Below, one piece after another: positions 61,994 through 64,000 of a stretch of DNA of 64,000 nucleotides (position 1 is its first letter; the number at the start of each line of letters is the position of its first letter). The translations under genes and the position numbers were made by a program. Under the pieces are notes generated by a model. It was not told the origin of the DNA and ran no database searches. It worked only from the letters and a program-made list of their open reading frames with translations. The DNA comes from Trichinella spiralis (taxonomy: Eukaryota; Nematoda; Enoplea; Trichinellida; Trichinellidae): assembly GCA_000181795.3 (NCBI GenBank), contig CM012954.1, positions 9,675,903 through 9,739,902 of the forward strand, read 5' to 3'.

Positions 61994-63247
61994 TCAGTGG
62001 CTCAGTGATCGATCCAGAGATTGTTTCAGTAGAATACCTTGACTTTCGACGTGCAATTCGAGGTGGATGTGTCTTCTGGACCACCAGCTGGATTTGTTGC
62101 AAAATGCCAAATAATAAGTGCCCGAGGTGGAGCATTTCAGTTGGCCCGACTCGGGTACAAATTTCGCTGCGAAACGTAGCAACGGATAGACCATTTCCAA
62201 TTTGTCCAAATCGGTCGGCTTGGTGGGCAATTTCTGCTCGCCGGAGGCGGGTTTGAAAAAAATGCCAAACATCAACGCGCTGTCGGTTGTGAATCTCCAC
62301 TGCAAAGTCCAGCCCGCCTGACATTCCACTGGTATCAGATGTCGACGTCTGGCGTTGACGTGAAAATGATGCGCCTCGTCGGCCAAACGTTTCACCTCGA
62401 TCCGGTGTTCACAACTGCCCGGAAGTGGATATTTGGACGGTATTGTTTCGAAATTTTGACGTGCTTTGTTCGTACCGCCCATCGATTCTGGGACCACTTC
62501 CGTCGGCAATTCTTCCAACAACGTTGCCATGTAGTTGTGGTTGAGCACTCGGAAACGGTCGCCGAAATCTTTCGGCATTGTACTTTTCACCAGTCGGTAG
62601 GGCAGGCTGATCCATGTCGGCGCGTTGATCAAGTTGATCGGCTGCACAAGATCCGGGTAGTGTTCGTAGTGGAACAAATTTGCATAATAGCTCATCTGAC
62701 CATCGTTGACAAACAGCAGCGTCAACGGATTGAACGGCCACTGTCGCAGATCGATGACCGCGTAGACGGTGCACTGGTGACCAGTGGCCGCTTCGCGCTC
62801 GTTGACCATGCGAAGCATTTGTTCGTATTTCCAAAAGTGATAAACTAAGACGTCGGTACTTTTTTGCGTGTACAACAATGCCGACATGTCCAACGTGCTG
62901 TAGTCGACCCACCAGAGGAAAAAGTGGCCACTGGCTATCCATTCGAAATGGCCTTTGGGCAAAAGTTGGTGCTTGTATATTGGATTTTCGTCCCAAGTGG
63001 GCAGTTGGTCGTCGTTCAAATTCAACGCTTGACGAAATTTCAAATGATGACGCAAATTTTTCTCGGCCAAATCGACGTTACCTTTGGAACGGGATACTTT
63101 GTCAGCGCTGGACAACCAGCGGGCGAGGTTGAATTCCGTATCGTATCTGGCCGGCAGGATGGAACCGAGCCGTTGGCGTAATTCGGCCACGAGCTCCAAT
63201 TTGCCGGCTTCCAGTTGAACTTTGCGGTTCTGCTGGCGACGTACCAT
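61994..63247 (-). CDS. SEC14-like CRAL-TRIO and GOLD domain protein
   Basis: One uninterrupted exon encodes 417 residues. The N-terminal CRAL-TRIO helices (YDTEFNLARWLSSADKVSR, LAEKNLRHHLKFRQALNL) are of the style common in nematode family members. The lipid-binding SEC14 fold follows, with VIDLRQWPFNPLTLLFVNDG, YYANLFHYEHYPDLVQPINL, INAPTWISLPYRLVKSTMP and LLEELPTEVVPESMGGT. The last 130 residues match a GOLD beta-sandwich (AGWTLQWRFTTDSALMFGIF to GTYYLAFCNKSSW). Such proteins bind and exchange phosphoinositides or other hydrophobic ligands at membranes. The ATG at 63,247 lies 18 bases after an acceptor (ATATTTCCAG). The same frame is open back to that acceptor, so an upstream coding exon (near 63,452-63,646) may extend the N-terminus. 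The exon is GC-rich compared with its flanks. Confidence 0.9.
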   Translation of the reverse strand: MVRRQQNRKVQLEAGKLELVAELRQRLGSILPARYDTEFNLARWLSSADKVSRSKGNVDLAEKNLRHHLKFRQALNLNDDQLPTWDENPIYKHQLLPKGHFEWIASGHFFLWWVDYSTLDMSALLYTQKSTDVLVYHFWKYEQMLRMVNEREAATGHQCTVYAVIDLRQWPFNPLTLLFVNDGQMSYYANLFHYEHYPDLVQPINLINAPTWISLPYRLVKSTMPKDFGDRFRVLNHNYMATLLEELPTEVVPESMGGTNKARQNFETIPSKYPLPGSCEHRIEVKRLADEAHHFHVNARRRHLIPVECQAGWTLQWRFTTDSALMFGIFFKPASGEQKLPTKPTDLDKLEMVYPLLRFAAKFVPESGQLKCSTSGTYYLAFCNKSSWWSRRHIHLELHVESQGILLKQSLDRSLSH

Positions 63248-64000
63248 TTGGGTGGGGCGGGTCGGCTGGAAATATATTTATTTCTTTCCCTTTGATTCTC
63301 TTCTCACACCGACCGACCGAATAGAACAAAACAACTAACTCTCGACTCGAAGTAGGATTGTCAGTCACGCTCGTCGCTTCAATGCATTTCAGGCTTGTTC
63401 GACCTGTGGAACCGCCGGCGGGCTCGAATTCTAGCCCGCCAAAGGCGACACCTGGCGAGTAAAGTTTTTGCCAATCGTTTTTGAGCTGACAAATGGCAGT
63501 TGGTTGAATTGTCGGCCAATGACACCACGATTCGGGTGTCGTTTCAAACAAATAGGCCGATAGACGGTGGGTTTGGGTCGCACGCCGGCTGCAACGGCTA
63601 CCAGTTTGTTCGAATCGAAACCCTGACCCTGATTCGTTGGTGCCACCGCCCGCTCTCACCCGACGACAACACTACGTCGTTTCCTTTTTCCACTCCTCAA
63701 TATTTTATGCAAATTTTTTTTTCACTTTGCATAAACAAAGCGCGAACATTTTCCATATACAAAACCGACTAAACTTTGTTGTTGTTCTTGTTGTTTAATT
63801 TTAATTTATTGTTATTAATAATTTATCATTTTCTATGTCAAATTGAAAAAATTTCACTCGATTACTATCGATCAATTATTGTCAAATGTCAATACAAATT
63901 TGGCCAGATTGTAGAAAAAAAATTTCCACACTCCCACGCAATATGAATGACACATTATTTGTTTGTTTGAAAACTGATAATCACAAATTTGATAAGAAGA
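63248..64000. promoter_or_regulatory. Upstream region of the SEC14-like gene
   Basis: From 63,248 to about 63,680 the DNA is GC-rich and open in several frames. A minus-strand frame at 63,452-63,646 (NQGQGFDSNKLVAVAAGV and onward to GKNFTRQ) ends at a CAG|GTGTCG donor and would join the SEC14 exon in frame, but has no ATG of its own. Beyond 63,700 the sequence is AT-rich with no gene. Confidence 0.4.

Noticed and set aside
62339-62848. 169-codon plus-strand open frame over the SEC14-like gene
   Set aside because: Antisense shadow of a GC-rich exon with clear CRAL-TRIO and GOLD motifs on the other strand.

Overview
The window is animal nuclear DNA: AT-rich, with spliced genes, short GT-AG introns (often 50-100 bases, acceptor usually TTTCAG-like) and clear metazoan orthologues. 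A nematode or close relative is the best guess. The reasons are the TTTCAG acceptors, six genes with an acceptor-like TTTCAG/TTTTAG/TTCCAG only 5-21 bases before the start codon with no first exon visible (as expected of spliced-leader trans-splicing), an operon-like gene pair, and a nematode-looking CRAL-TRIO protein. This is inference; I cannot name a species.

Layout. Positions 1-21,478 are gene-poor, full of homopolymer, tri- and tetranucleotide tracts, with only isolated exon candidates on both strands. From 21.9 to 30.7 kb four housekeeping/signalling genes are packed: SH3BP5-like Rab11 GEF (-), NUDT5-like ADP-sugar hydrolase (+), Salvador (-), and the nucleolar DEAD-box helicase DDX54/Dbp10 (+, 17 exons). 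From 31.5 to 40.8 kb lie three tandem + strand genes for secreted proteins I cannot assign to a known family; at least two are related to each other, and this is the most interesting locus. From 41.5 to 49.6 kb are an LHX1/5 (lin-11 class) LIM-homeobox gene (+) and a CNNM/ACDP metal-transport gene (-) with an 18-base microexon. From 51.2 to 63.2 kb are GTPBP6/HflX (+), a five-finger C2H2 protein (+), then UCHL5 and PRPF38B on the - strand in operon-like spacing, and a SEC14-like CRAL-TRIO/GOLD protein (-).

How they relate. Most neighbours are unrelated housekeeping genes (ribosome biogenesis, splicing, proteasome/INO80 deubiquitination, Hippo signalling, Rab11 activation, nucleotide-sugar hydrolysis). 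The intended exon chains were checked by reading phase: summed coding lengths are multiples of three for all multi-exon models. I saw no rRNA, tRNA or CRISPR, and one weak fragment that may be an old BEL/Pao retroelement remnant.
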